Shown here: positions 25,269-33,842 of the stretch, in pieces
Layout of the letters: every line of letters starts with the position of its first letter
Numbering within the stretch: the stretch's first letter is position 1
DNA from: JBBRHQ01 sp963720735
Lineage (GTDB): Bacteria > Actinomycetota > Thermoleophilia > Solirubrobacterales > 70-9
Assembly (NCBI GenBank): GCA_963720735.1
Contig: CAVRGL010000007.1
Coordinates: 1-64,000, forward strand
Length of the DNA stretch: 64,000 nucleotides
Direction: 5' to 3'
Translations under genes and position numbers: made by a program
Notes under the pieces: model-generated
What the model was told of the DNA's origin: nothing
The model's input: the letters and a program-made list of their open reading frames with translations, nothing else
The model's database searches: none

Positions 25269-26060
25269 ATGGCGATCACGATCGCGGTCCTCTCGCAGAA
25301 GGGCGGCACCGGCAAGACGACGATGACCCGCTCGCTCGCCGACGTCTTCGAGCGGATCGGCCTGCAGACGCTGGCGGTCGACGCCGATCCGCAGGGAAAC
25401 CTCTCCGACTACTTCGACACCGACCCGGCGGCCCAGCCGACGCTCGGCGAGGTGCTCGCCGGCCAGGCGCGGGCCACCGAGGCGATCCACGGGTCGGTGA
25501 TCCCGGCCAACCTCGGCCTCGCGGAGGCCGAGCTGATCCTCTCCGGAAAGATGGGCCGCGAGCTGACCCTCCGAAACGCCCTGCGCGAGCCGAAGCGCCG
25601 CTACGACGTCGTCCTGATCGACTGCCCCCCGACCCTCGGGCTGCTCACCGTCAACGCCCTCTGCGCCGCCGATCACGCCCTGCTCTCGACCGAGGCCGAG
25701 TACTTCTCGCTGCAGGGAGTCGAGCAGGCGCTCGAGGTGATCGCGCTGGCACGCGACAACCTCAATCCGGAGCTCGACGTCCTCGGGGTCGTCCTCAACA
25801 TGGCCAACATGCGCACCAACCATGCCCGCCAGACCCTCGAGACCCTCCATGAGCACTTCGGCGAGAAGGTCTTCGAGACCGTGATCAGGCGCTCGATCGC
25901 CTACGCCGAGTCGGCCGAGCGGGCGATCCCGATCCTCCGCTACCGGGCGGATCGCGGCGTCGATTACCTGCGGCTGGCGGCGGAGATCTTCGACCGCCTC
26001 GGGATGCCGGAGCACCGCGAGGCGGTCGAGGCGATGGCCAGCGATCTGGCCGCCGCCTGA
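25269..26060 (+). CDS. Orphan ParA/MinD-type ATPase
   Basis: A 263-residue deviant Walker ATPase: LSQKGGTGKTTMT (residues 9-20) with the signature lysine, DADPQGNLSDYF, and YDVVLIDCPPTLGLLTVNAL. The rest follows the Soj/ParA pattern through NMRTNHARQTLETLHEHFGEKVF and ERAIPILRYRADRG. There is no ParB and no visible parS nearby, so it may position another cargo rather than segregate a chromosome. The start is the ATG at 25269, which gives the standard MAITIAVLSQ N-terminus. It diverges from gltB. Confidence 0.85.
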   Translation: MAITIAVLSQKGGTGKTTMTRSLADVFERIGLQTLAVDADPQGNLSDYFDTDPAAQPTLGEVLAGQARATEAIHGSVIPANLGLAEAELILSGKMGRELTLRNALREPKRRYDVVLIDCPPTLGLLTVNALCAADHALLSTEAEYFSLQGVEQALEVIALARDNLNPELDVLGVVLNMANMRTNHARQTLETLHEHFGEKVFETVIRRSIAYAESAERAIPILRYRADRGVDYLRLAAEIFDRLGMPEHREAVEAMASDLAAA

Positions 26061-26077
26061 GCGGGCGCGCCTAGCAT

Positions 26078-26458
26078 CTAGCCCCAGCCCATCGGCTCGT
26101 AGCCGCTCGTGCGCGGCGCCGAGATGATCATCACCCGGGCCGACCCGGAGCCGTTGTTGCGGATCGTGCGCCGCACCTCGGGCGCGACGCGGACGAAGGT
26201 CCCGCGAGGCGCCGGGTGCTCGACGCCGTCGATCACCGCGGTCGCATCGCCGTCGATCACGATGAAGACCTCCTCGTGGTCGCGGCTGCGCTCGTCGTGT
26301 TCCGGAATGCCTCCGCCGGCCCCGATGTCGACCACGTTCATCCCGAACGAGGAGATCCCCAGCGACTTGCGCGCCAGCCGCCAGCTCGACTCGCCGGAGC
26401 CCTCCATCTGCTCGAAATCGTCCCAGCTCTTCAGCGTGTAGCCATCCCCGTCGCCCAT
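26078..26458 (-). CDS. Cupin domain protein
   Basis: A 126-residue single cupin. The two motifs are IPEHDERSRDHEEVFIVIDG (motif 1, with His and Glu metal ligands) and PRGTFVRVAPEVRRTIRN (motif 2, in which the usual final His appears to be replaced). Cupins of this size serve as small-molecule sensors or metal-dependent enzymes. It converges on parA, 17 bases away, and diverges from the SnoaL-like gene. Confidence 0.8.
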   Translation of the reverse strand: MGDGDGYTLKSWDDFEQMEGSGESSWRLARKSLGISSFGMNVVDIGAGGGIPEHDERSRDHEEVFIVIDGDATAVIDGVEHPAPRGTFVRVAPEVRRTIRNNGSGSARVMIISAPRTSGYEPMGWG

Positions 26459-26528
26459 CGACTCTCCTCTCGACTCGATTGGCTGCGACGATATCGCCTC
26501 TCGGCCATCCCTCAGACCAGGAGGAGAA

Positions 26529-26966
26529 ATGGGATCGGAGAAGGACAGAGCGGCGGCGCTCGAGGAGGCGATCGAGCGCTACAACGACGCCTGGAACGCC
26601 CACGACCTCGACGCGATCATGGCGATGCACGCCCCCGACATGGTCTTCGAGAACCACACCGCCGGGGAGTCGGCGGAGGGGGAGGCCGCCCGCGGCCACA
26701 TCGGGGCGATCTTCGAAACCTGGCCCGACATCAACTTCCAGGCCCGCCGCCTCTACGTCCGCGACGGGCTGGTCGTCCAGGAGTGGACGGCGACCGCGAC
26801 CCACGCCAACCGGATGCAGCGCGGCGACCTGGTCGCCGAGCCCACCGGGAAGACGATCGAGTGGGTGGGCATGGACGTGATCCCCTTCGAGAACGGCCTG
26901 GTGAAGCGCAAGGACGTGTACTCCGACAGCGTCTCGATCATGCGCCAAGTGGGATTGTTGGAATAA
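26529..26966 (+). CDS. SnoaL-like/NTF2-fold protein
   Basis: A 145-residue NTF2-like protein: ERYNDAWNAHDLDAIMAMHAPDMVFENHTAGE is the standard opening, followed by GHIGAIFETWPDINF and VQEWTATATHANRM. These belong to the SnoaL-like polyketide cyclase or ester cyclase group, most of which are uncharacterised. A perfect AGGAGG lies five bases before the ATG. Its stop is followed three bases later by the 233-base structured element. Confidence 0.8.
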   Translation: MGSEKDRAAALEEAIERYNDAWNAHDLDAIMAMHAPDMVFENHTAGESAEGEAARGHIGAIFETWPDINFQARRLYVRDGLVVQEWTATATHANRMQRGDLVAEPTGKTIEWVGMDVIPFENGLVKRKDVYSDSVSIMRQVGLLE

Positions 26967-26968
26967 CC

Positions 26969-27201
26969 GCGCCGCACGTCCTCCGCTCCCGGAATAAAGC
27001 GCCGCCTCCTCTGCTGCGCGAGAGCCCGCCCCCAGAGACACCGGCTATCTGCGGGCTCTCGCTCCGCGTCCGGGGGCGGCTTGTCCGCGAGCAATCCCCA
27101 TCCTGCCTCGAGCCGCCGCACGCCCGGACGCGGGAGCGAGGCCCGACAGCATCATTTGACTCTGAGTGTCGGGCCTCGCGGGAGCGGAGGACGTGCGGCG
27201 C
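26969..27201. repeat. Cloverleaf-like inverted-repeat element filling a convergent gap
   Basis: The outer arms are 23 bases and perfectly complementary (26969-26991 and 27179-27201, starting GCGCCGCACGTCC). They close three successive hairpins: 27018-27062 (12-bp stem GCGAGAGCCCGC), 27066-27131 (16 bp with a 5-base bulge) and 27136-27179 (13-bp stem GCGAGGCCCGACA). The element fills nearly the whole gap between the SnoaL-like gene and thrB. Part of it (26999-27082) recurs at 56632-56714. It could be a mobile element of MITE type, a bidirectional terminator or a structured RNA. Confidence 0.75.
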
Positions 27202-27202
27202 C

Positions 27203-28081
27203 TTACAACTCCGGGACGTCGGCGCCCAGGGCGCTGAACGGGACGCGGCGGACCTCGGCCCAGCCCTCGCAGCGGCGCTCCAGCTCGGCGACGACCCGGC
27301 CGGTGTCCTGCCAGGTGGTCCAGACGAGGACCGCCGGGCCGGCTCCCGAGATCGTCGCCCCGAGGGCGCCGAGCTCGCCCGCGGCGGCGACCAGCTCCAT
27401 CGAGCGCGGGTAGAGGTCCGCCCGGCGGGGCTGGTGGATGCGGTCCCGAAGGCCGCGTGAGACCAGGGTCAGGTCCGCCTGCTGGAGCCCGAGCACCAGC
27501 TGCGCGGCGGCGCCGAGGTTTGCGACGGCGTCGCCGAGAGGCACCTCCGCCGGGATCGAGGTCCGGGCCAGCTCGGTCGCAACCTCGTCGGCGGGGATCA
27601 CCAGGACGGCCTCGAGCCCCTCGGGGGGGTCGAAGCGGGCGGCCACCGGGACTCCGTCCTCGGAGCCGCAGATCACGAAGCCGCCGTGGATCGCCGCCGC
27701 GACGTTGTCCGGGTGTCCCTCGATCTCAGCAGCGCGAGCCAGGATCTCCTCGCGGCTCAGAGCAAGCTCGAAGAGGTGGTCGGCGGCGGCGAGGCCGGCG
27801 ACGATCGCCGCGGCGCTCGAGCCAAGGCCGCGGGCCAGCGGGATCTCGCTGCGGATCACGAACGAGAGGCGATCGGCGGGATGGAGGGTCTCGAAGGCGC
27901 GGACGACGAGGTTGTCGCGGCCGCTGGGCACGTCGGGCCCGCCGGGATCGAGCGAGAATTCCTCGGCTTCGCTGACCTCCAGCTCGAGGAAGAGCGAGAG
28001 GGCAGCGGCCATCACGTCGTAGCCGGGGCCGAGGTTGGCCGAGCTCGCCGGCACCCTGACCAGCCGCCGCCGCTCGGTCAT
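27203..28081 (-). CDS. thrB: Homoserine kinase
   Basis: A 292-residue GHMP kinase. Motif 1 is VPASSANLGPGYDVM (residues 10-24), the ATP loop is PLARGLGSSAAAIVAGL near residue 82, and motif 3 is GALGATISGAGPAVLVW near residue 245. It phosphorylates homoserine on the way to threonine. The rest of the pathway (hom, thrC) lies 3-5 kb away on the same strand. The redoxin gene is 35 bases upstream, so thrB may be last in that transcript. Confidence 0.95.
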   Translation of the reverse strand: MTERRRLVRVPASSANLGPGYDVMAAALSLFLELEVSEAEEFSLDPGGPDVPSGRDNLVVRAFETLHPADRLSFVIRSEIPLARGLGSSAAAIVAGLAAADHLFELALSREEILARAAEIEGHPDNVAAAIHGGFVICGSEDGVPVAARFDPPEGLEAVLVIPADEVATELARTSIPAEVPLGDAVANLGAAAQLVLGLQQADLTLVSRGLRDRIHQPRRADLYPRSMELVAAAGELGALGATISGAGPAVLVWTTWQDTGRVVAELERRCEGWAEVRRVPFSALGADVPEL

Positions 28082-28115
28082 CGGGTTCCGCCGCGCCGCC
28101 GCGGGGCCGCCTGGC

Positions 28116-28658
28116 TCATCTCCTCCACTTGACCCCGCAGCCCACCGGCTTGGTCTCGGACGGGTCCGGCCGGCGACCCTCCAGCACGGCGTCGAGCGCC
28201 CCGCGCAGCCAGGACGCGTCCTCGCCCGGGTCGTCGTGATCGGCGTCCGGGGCGCCCCGGTAGCGCAACCGCAGATCGGAGTCGAAGACGAACACGTCCG
28301 GCGTGGTCTGCGCGCCGAAGGCGCGTGCCACGCTCTGGTCGGCGTCGTGGAGGTAGGGATGGGACCAGCCGCCCTCGTCCTCGACCCTGGCGCTCATCGC
28401 CTCGAACGAGTCGGCCGGGTAGCGCTCGGGGTCGTTGGAGTTGACGGCGAGGACCCGCACGCCCCGATCCGCGTAGTCGGCTGCGACGTCATGGAGGCGC
28501 TCCTGCCATGCGAGCGCGTAGGGGCAGTGGTTGCAGGTCCAGTAGACGACGCTGGCCGGCGCCTCGCCGGCCGGGCCGAGCTCGTGGCGCTCCCCGTCGA
28601 CCCCGGGCAGCGCCAGGGGCGGGGCTGCGTCGCCGATCTCGATCCCGTTGTCGCTCAT
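28116..28658 (-). CDS. Thioredoxin-like peroxiredoxin/AhpC-TSA family protein
   Basis: A 180-residue protein. SVVYWTCNHCPYALAWQERL carries the CxxC active site (CNHC, near residue 41) after an N-terminal strand (IGDAAPPLALPGVDG). VRVLAVNSNDPERYPADS, SVARAFGAQTTPDVFVFD and the cis-proline region follow the redoxin pattern. The C-terminal GCGVKWRR is also typical of this subgroup. The ATG at 28658 has a strong GAGAAGGAGAGG and overlaps the stop of the upstream small protein (ATGA). Confidence 0.88.
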   Translation of the reverse strand: MSDNGIEIGDAAPPLALPGVDGERHELGPAGEAPASVVYWTCNHCPYALAWQERLHDVAADYADRGVRVLAVNSNDPERYPADSFEAMSARVEDEGGWSHPYLHDADQSVARAFGAQTTPDVFVFDSDLRLRYRGAPDADHDDPGEDASWLRGALDAVLEGRRPDPSETKPVGCGVKWRR

Positions 28659-28984
28659 CCTCTCCTTCTCGCCGCGGAGATCGCATCCCTGATGTCCTCC
28701 GGGTCCGGCAGGGGCGAGACCCTCCCGTCCCGGCGGCGGTAGACCCGGCAGGTTAGGCCGATCGGCCGCTGGGGGTCCGGCGGCTGGATATCGACACCGT
28801 CGACGAGGATCGTCGGGGACCCCGGGAACCCGAGGCTCTCGGCCTGCTCCTCGCCGACCACCTCGACCACCTCGACCCGCTCGGGGTCGAGCCCCTGTGC
28901 CGCCATCTCCTCCCGCAGCGTCGCCAGCGCCCGCTCCCAGGAGGGGCACCCCTGCCACCAGAGGAATCGGATCTCAGAGGCCAT
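28655..28984 (-). CDS. Small thioredoxin-like protein
   Basis: About 109 residues from the ATG at 28984. IRFLWWQGCPSWERALATLREEM looks like a thioredoxin-fold active-site region, with one cysteine (GCPSW) instead of CxxC. VVEVVGEEQAESLGFPGSPTILVDGVDIQP contains the cis-proline loop expected of that fold. With a single cysteine a full dithiol cycle is unlikely, so it may bind a metal or work with the overlapping redoxin. An ATG at 28993 is an alternative start. Confidence 0.7.
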   Translation of the reverse strand: MASEIRFLWWQGCPSWERALATLREEMAAQGLDPERVEVVEVVGEEQAESLGFPGSPTILVDGVDIQPPDPQRPIGLTCRVYRRRDGRVSPLPDPEDIRDAISAARRRG

Positions 28985-29059
28985 GAACGGCATTCTCGCC
29001 TGCCAAGAGGAGGTCTGGCCTCGGGATGGCCCGCAACCGGGGCGCGCCATACTGGACCG

Positions 29060-29995
29060 ATGTCGCCCCGAACGCTGCCGGCCGCGGCTCTCGCCGTGGC
29101 CCTGATCGCTCTCTGGGCGACGGCCTGTGGTGGCGACGGGAACCCTTCAATTAGCGGGGCAACGGCCGGAGCCGCTACCGGCGACGAGGGCTCCCGGGCC
29201 TTCGTGATCGTTCTCGAGAACCGCGAGTACCGGCAGGTGATCGGAGCATCCGAAGCCCCGTACCTAAACCGCCTCGCTCGCCGGGGCGCGCTCGCGACCC
29301 ATTACTACGCGATCTCCCACCCCTCGCTCCCCAACTACCTGGCGATCATCGGCGGATCCACCTTCGGCATCCGCAGCGATTGCACCTCCTGCAGCGCCTC
29401 GGGCCCGAGCCTTCCCCAGCAGCTCGGCGAGGCCGGCGTGGACTGGCGCGCCTACATGCAGGGGATGCCGCGGAGCTGCTACCTCGGCGGCTACAGCGGC
29501 CTCTATGCGAAGAAGCACAACCCCTTCTATTACTTCCCGGCGATCGTCTCCGATCCGGCCTCATGCAACCGGGTTGTGCCGGGGGGACGAATATGGGCCG
29601 ACCTCCACAGCGGCTCCCTGCCGAGCTTCGGCTGGATCACTCCCGACCTGTGCAATGACGCGCACGACTGCCCGCTGGCGCGCAGCGACCGATTCCTAGC
29701 CCGACTGGTCCCGGCGTTATTGCCCCGACTGGGGCGTGATGGATTCCTCGCGGTGACCTTCGACGAAGGACTGAGCGATCGGGGCTGCTGCGGAGCCCGC
29801 GGCGGGCGTGTGAGCACGATCCTCGCCGGGCCAGCGGTCCGCAGGAATGCCCGCCTCGCTCGGCCGTACACGCATTACTCACTGCTCGCCACGCTCGAGC
29901 GGGCATTCGGCCTGCCGCTCCTGCGGGCGGCACGGGGCGCGGAGCCAATGCAGGCGGCGTTCACCCGGGCTCCGGCCCTGGGGAGGACAGGATGA
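29060..29995 (+). CDS. Secreted lipoprotein phosphoesterase (acid phosphatase/phospholipase C-like)
   Basis: A 311-residue protein. It has a lipoprotein signal (LWATAC, Cys at residue 23) and then a phosphoesterase-family domain: FVIVLENREYRQVIGASEAPYLNRL near the N-terminus supplies the metal-binding glutamate-asparagine, HYYAISHPSLPNYLAIIGG the conserved His and Ser region, and FLAVTFDEGLSDRG the DE pair near the C-terminus. Members are alkaline-phosphatase-superfamily enzymes such as bacterial acid phosphatases. Several paired cysteines suit an exported protein. It converges on thrC. Confidence 0.85.
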   Translation: MSPRTLPAAALAVALIALWATACGGDGNPSISGATAGAATGDEGSRAFVIVLENREYRQVIGASEAPYLNRLARRGALATHYYAISHPSLPNYLAIIGGSTFGIRSDCTSCSASGPSLPQQLGEAGVDWRAYMQGMPRSCYLGGYSGLYAKKHNPFYYFPAIVSDPASCNRVVPGGRIWADLHSGSLPSFGWITPDLCNDAHDCPLARSDRFLARLVPALLPRLGRDGFLAVTFDEGLSDRGCCGARGGRVSTILAGPAVRRNARLARPYTHYSLLATLERAFGLPLLRAARGAEPMQAAFTRAPALGRTG

Positions 29996-30040
29996 CTACC
30001 GGCCAGGGGTTCGATGCGCTGGGCGGGGCGCAGAGCCCGA

Positions 30041-31075
30041 TCAGTCGAAGACCGCCCGCTCGACCGCGGCCAGATCGTTCTCGCAGCCGATCACCGACGG
30101 GGCCTTGCCGAGCGCCGAGTCGGGGTCCTTGAGGCCGTGTCCGGTGAGCACGCAGACGACGGTCTGAGGTGTCCCGCTGCCCTCGGCGACGGGGAAGCCG
30201 TGGGCGAGGATGCCGGCGACCGAGGCTGCCGAGGCGGGCTCGCAGAACACCCCCTCGCTGGCGGCGAGCCAGCGGTAGGCGTCGAGGATCTGCTCGTCGG
30301 AGACCGCGGCAACGCGCCCGCGTGAGGCCGTGAAGGCGTCCATCGCCTCCTCCCAGCGGGCCGGGTTGCCGATCCGGATCGCCGAGGCGACCGTCTCCGG
30401 GTTCTCCACCGGCGCACCCTCGACCAGCGGCGCGGCGCCCTCGGCCTGGAAGCCGTAGAGGACCGGCGCCGCGGAGGACTCGCGAAAGCCGCGCCAGTAG
30501 GCGGTGACGTTGCCGGCGTTCCCGACCGGGATCGCCAGCGCGTCGGGCGCCTCGCCCAGGTCCTCGATCACCTCGAAGGCGGCCGTCTTCTGCCCCTCGA
30601 TCCGGTAGGGGTTGACCGAGTTGACAAGCTCGATCGGGTGGCGGTCGGCCAGTTCGCGGACGATCCGCAGGGCGTCGTCGAAGTTCCCCTGTAGCGCGAT
30701 CACCCGCGCCCCGTGCATCAGCGCCTGGGCCAGCTTGCCGATCGCGATCTTGCCCTCCGGCACGATCACCGCGCCCCGCAGACCGGCCCTTGCCGCATAG
30801 GCTGCGGCGCTCGCCGCCGTGTTCCCGGTGGAGGCGCAGATCACCGCCTCCACCCCCCGGCCCTTGGCCCGCGATACAGCCACGGTCATCCCCCGGTCCT
30901 TGAACGACCCCGTGGGGTTGGCGCCTTCGAACTTCAGGAACACCCGAGCACCGACTCGCTCGGAAAGGCGTTCCGCAGGAATCAACGGCGTCGACCCCTC
31001 GTTCAGGCTGACGACCGGATCTCCCTCCTCGAGGGGCAGCCGATCCCGGTATCGCTCGATCAGCGGCTGAGGCAT
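30041..31075 (-). CDS. thrC: Threonine synthase
   Basis: A 344-residue PLP enzyme of fold type II. EGANPTGSFKDRGMTVAVSRAK holds the PLP lysine near residue 59, followed by CASTGNTAASAAAYAARAG, VGNAGNVTAYW (phosphate loop) and PASAASVAGI. It converts phosphohomoserine to threonine. Transcription probably comes from the lysA-hom side; a 157-base gap with two hairpins separates it from hom. Confidence 0.95.
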   Translation of the reverse strand: MPQPLIERYRDRLPLEEGDPVVSLNEGSTPLIPAERLSERVGARVFLKFEGANPTGSFKDRGMTVAVSRAKGRGVEAVICASTGNTAASAAAYAARAGLRGAVIVPEGKIAIGKLAQALMHGARVIALQGNFDDALRIVRELADRHPIELVNSVNPYRIEGQKTAAFEVIEDLGEAPDALAIPVGNAGNVTAYWRGFRESSAAPVLYGFQAEGAAPLVEGAPVENPETVASAIRIGNPARWEEAMDAFTASRGRVAAVSDEQILDAYRWLAASEGVFCEPASAASVAGILAHGFPVAEGSGTPQTVVCVLTGHGLKDPDSALGKAPSVIGCENDLAAVERAVFD

Positions 31076-31151
31076 GTGCCGGAGCGGTTGTGGCGAGGGC
31101 GCCGGCGGCCGCCCAGGCGGAATGTCAATCCGGCCCCGCGGGGATATTCGG

Positions 31152-31189
31152 GCGCCGAAGGCGCACTACGTTCGGCCGCGAAGCGGCCG
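31152..31189. repeat. Two GAA-capped GC hairpins between hom and thrC
   Basis: GCGCC-GAA-GGCGC (31152-31164) and CGGCCGC-GAA-GCGGCCG (31173-31189) lie 8 bases apart in the gap between hom and thrC. The second contains GCGAAGC, a DNA sequence known to form an exceptionally stable mini-hairpin. The same GAA-capped stem occurs in the double-hairpin repeats elsewhere in this window. It could attenuate hom-thrC transcription or be a REP-like element. Confidence 0.55.
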
Positions 31190-31232
31190 CCAAATTCCGA
31201 ATGGGTGGCCGCCGGTGCCCCCACCACATCCC

Positions 31233-32456
31233 TCACACGAACTCCTCCTCTATGACGCGGATGGAACGGGGCGCTGAGCGGAGGAAGTCGAGCGGGGCGA
31301 TCTCCTCCAGAGCGGCGAAAAACCGCGATTCCAAACACTCATGAAGGACCATCACCAATCGGGCGTCGTCGCCCATGCCGCGCTGGACGACGCTCTTCAC
31401 CGAGACCTCGTGTTCTCCCAGGATGGCGGCGATCTGGGCCAGCACCCCGGGACGGTCGGCGACCTCGAGGTGCAGGTAGAACGACGATGGGACGTCGGTG
31501 ATCACCGGCAGGGTCTCGCGCGTCTCGTGGACGGGGGTCTCACCGCTGAGGATCGAGACGACGTCGCCGAGCACCGCGGAGGCGGTCTGGACGCCCCCGG
31601 CCCCCGGCCCCGACATCGTCACCTCGGTGATCGCCGGGGCCTCGACCATGACCGCGTTGAACGGTCCGCCCACGGGGGCGAGCGGGTGCCCCTCATACAG
31701 GAAGCAGGGGAAGACGCGGACGCTGACTCCCCCCTCGAGGCGCTCAGCGATCCCGAGCAGCTTCAGCGAGAGGCCGAACTCCTTGGCATAGGAGAGGTCA
31801 TCGGGCTGGACGCCCTCGATCCCCTCGAACGGGACCTGGTCGAGCGCCACCGGGGTGTGGAAGGCGAGGCGCGCCAGGATCGCCATCTTCGCCGCGGCGT
31901 CGGCCCCGTTGACGTCCTCGGTCGGGTCCGCCTCGGCGTAGCCGAGCTCCTGCGCCCGAGAGAGGACCTCGGCGTAGGCGGCGCCGGTCGAGGCCATCTC
32001 GCTGAGGATGAAATTCGTGGTGCCGTTGACGATCCCAAAGACCTTCGATACCTCGGTCACCCCGAGGCTCTCCTGGATCACCCGGATGATCGGGATCACT
32101 CCGGCGACGGCGGCCTCGAAGCGCAGCTGCACGCCGGCCTCGCGGGCCGCGTCGAAGAGCTCGTCTCCATGGCGGGCGAGCAGCTGCTTGTTCGCCGTCA
32201 CCACCGGCCTGCCGTTGCGAAGGGCGGCCAGGACGAGGTCGCGGGCGGGCTCCAGCCCGCCCATCAGCTCGACCACCAGCTCGGCCTCCCCGAGGATCTC
32301 CTCGGCGTCGCCACGGCTGCGGGTCAGGATCCCGCAGATCTCCGGACGCCGCCCCGTCGCGGCCTCGACCGCGCCGGCACGCTCGGCCAGCAGCTCGGCG
32401 AAGGCCGAGCCCACGGTGCCGTGCCCGAGCAGGCCGATCCGCACCGCCTCCCCCAT
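31233..32456 (-). CDS. hom: Homoserine dehydrogenase
   Basis: A 407-residue protein. The NAD(P) fold begins IGLLGHGTVGSAFAELL, then VTANKQLLARHG, and the catalytic region FEAAVAGVIPIIRVIQESL with FGIVNGTTNFILSEM. A C-terminal ACT domain (SSFYLHLEVADRPGVLAQIAAILGEHEVSV) allows feedback regulation by threonine. The enzyme reduces aspartate semialdehyde to homoserine. It follows lysA by 21 bases on the same strand. Confidence 0.96.
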   Translation of the reverse strand: MGEAVRIGLLGHGTVGSAFAELLAERAGAVEAATGRRPEICGILTRSRGDAEEILGEAELVVELMGGLEPARDLVLAALRNGRPVVTANKQLLARHGDELFDAAREAGVQLRFEAAVAGVIPIIRVIQESLGVTEVSKVFGIVNGTTNFILSEMASTGAAYAEVLSRAQELGYAEADPTEDVNGADAAAKMAILARLAFHTPVALDQVPFEGIEGVQPDDLSYAKEFGLSLKLLGIAERLEGGVSVRVFPCFLYEGHPLAPVGGPFNAVMVEAPAITEVTMSGPGAGGVQTASAVLGDVVSILSGETPVHETRETLPVITDVPSSFYLHLEVADRPGVLAQIAAILGEHEVSVKSVVQRGMGDDARLVMVLHECLESRFFAALEEIAPLDFLRSAPRSIRVIEEEFV

Positions 32457-32477
32457 GTCTCAGGCCTCCCCCATCGC

Positions 32478-33805
32478 TCAGATGGCGTCCCGCGCCAGCA
32501 GGTCCTCGTAGCTCTCCCGCCGCACCACCGCCCTGGCATCGCCGTCCCGGCAGAAGACGACCGGCGGCCTCGGCACCCCGTTGTAGTTGTTGGCCAGCGC
32601 GTGGCCGTAGGCGCCGGTCGCCGGGGTCACCAGGATGTCGCCGACGCTGGGCGAGGCGAGCTGCACATCGCGGACGATGATGTCGCCGGACTCGCAGTGC
32701 ATCCCGGCGATCGTCGCCTCGGTGTCGGGCGAGGCCGCTGCGCGGTCGGCGATCACGGCCTCGTATCGCGACCCGTAGAGCATCGGCCTCAGGTTGTCGG
32801 ACATGCCGCCGTCAACGGCGACGTAGGTTCGCACCCCGGGGATCTCCTTGACCGTGCCGACCGAGTAGGCGGTGACCCCGGCGTTGCCGACCAGCGAGCG
32901 GCCGGGCTCGACCAGGATCCGCGGCCCGTCGCCGAACACCTCGCGCACCGCGCTCACCTTGGTCTCGGCGTAGGCGTCAATCGACGGGGGATCGTCGCCG
33001 GCGGCGTAGGCGATGCCGAGGCCGCCGCCGACGTTGACCAGCCGGCACCACTCGCCCGCAACCTCACCGAGGGCGCGGATCGCCAACGCGTAGGGCTCCA
33101 GCTCGAGGATCTGCGAGCCGATGTGCGTGTGGAGACCGACCAGATTGAGCGAGTCCGAGGCGAGCACCCTGGAGATCGCCTCCGACGCGCGGCCGTCGGC
33201 GAGCCCGAAGCCGAACTTGGAGTCGATCTGTCCCGTCTGCACGTAGTCGTGGGTCGAGGCGCTGACGCCCGGGGTGATCCGCAGCAGGACGTCCTGGGGA
33301 CGGTCGAGCAGGTGCTCGCAGCGGGCGATCTCATCGAAGGAGTCGAGGATCAGGTGACCGACCCCGGAGCGAGCCGCAAGCAGGATCTCGGCCTCGGACT
33401 TGTTGTTGCCGTGCATGTGGATCCGGGCAGGGTCGACCCCGGCGCGAAGCGCCATCGACAGCTCGCCCCCCGAGGCGACGTCGGCCGAGAGCCCCTCCTC
33501 TGCAAACAGCCGGTAGGTCGCCGTGCAGGGCATCGCCTTGCTGGCGAAGAGCACCTCGAAGTTCGGATCGCGCCGCGACAGGGCGTCGATGTAGGCGCGG
33601 GCCCTGGCCCGCATGTCCTCCTCGGCGTAGACGTAGGCGGGGGTTCCGAAATCGGCTGCGAGATCGAGCAGGTCGCAGCCGGCGATCTCGAGGTGGCCGC
33701 GCTGGTTGACGCGGCTGCCGACCGGGTAGACCGGTGAGCCGGCGATCGGGTCGGCGCGGCGGCCAGCCCGCTCTGTGAACGCGGTGATGCCATCGGGATC
33801 GGCAT
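32478..33805 (-). CDS. lysA: Diaminopimelate decarboxylase, start codon unclear or frameshifted
   Basis: A PLP-dependent fold type III decarboxylase. The visible motifs are LFASKAMPC with the PLP lysine, GLHTHIGSQILE, VNVGGGLGIAYA, EPGRSLVGNAGVT, and GMHCESGDIIV with the catalytic cysteine. It makes lysine from meso-diaminopimelate. Homologous-looking sequence continues upstream of the first in-frame ATG (33614): YPVGSRVNQRGHLEIAGCD and LLDLAADFGTPAYVYAEED. That extension reaches about 33790 before a stop at 33834-33836, with no ATG, GTG or TTG in frame. ATGs at 33793 and 33805 are one base out of frame. A single-base indel or a non-canonical start is implied. Confidence 0.85.
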
Positions 33806-33842
33806 TGTGACGGGTCGCGGGGGGGCGCCGCCGTCAGTCAGG

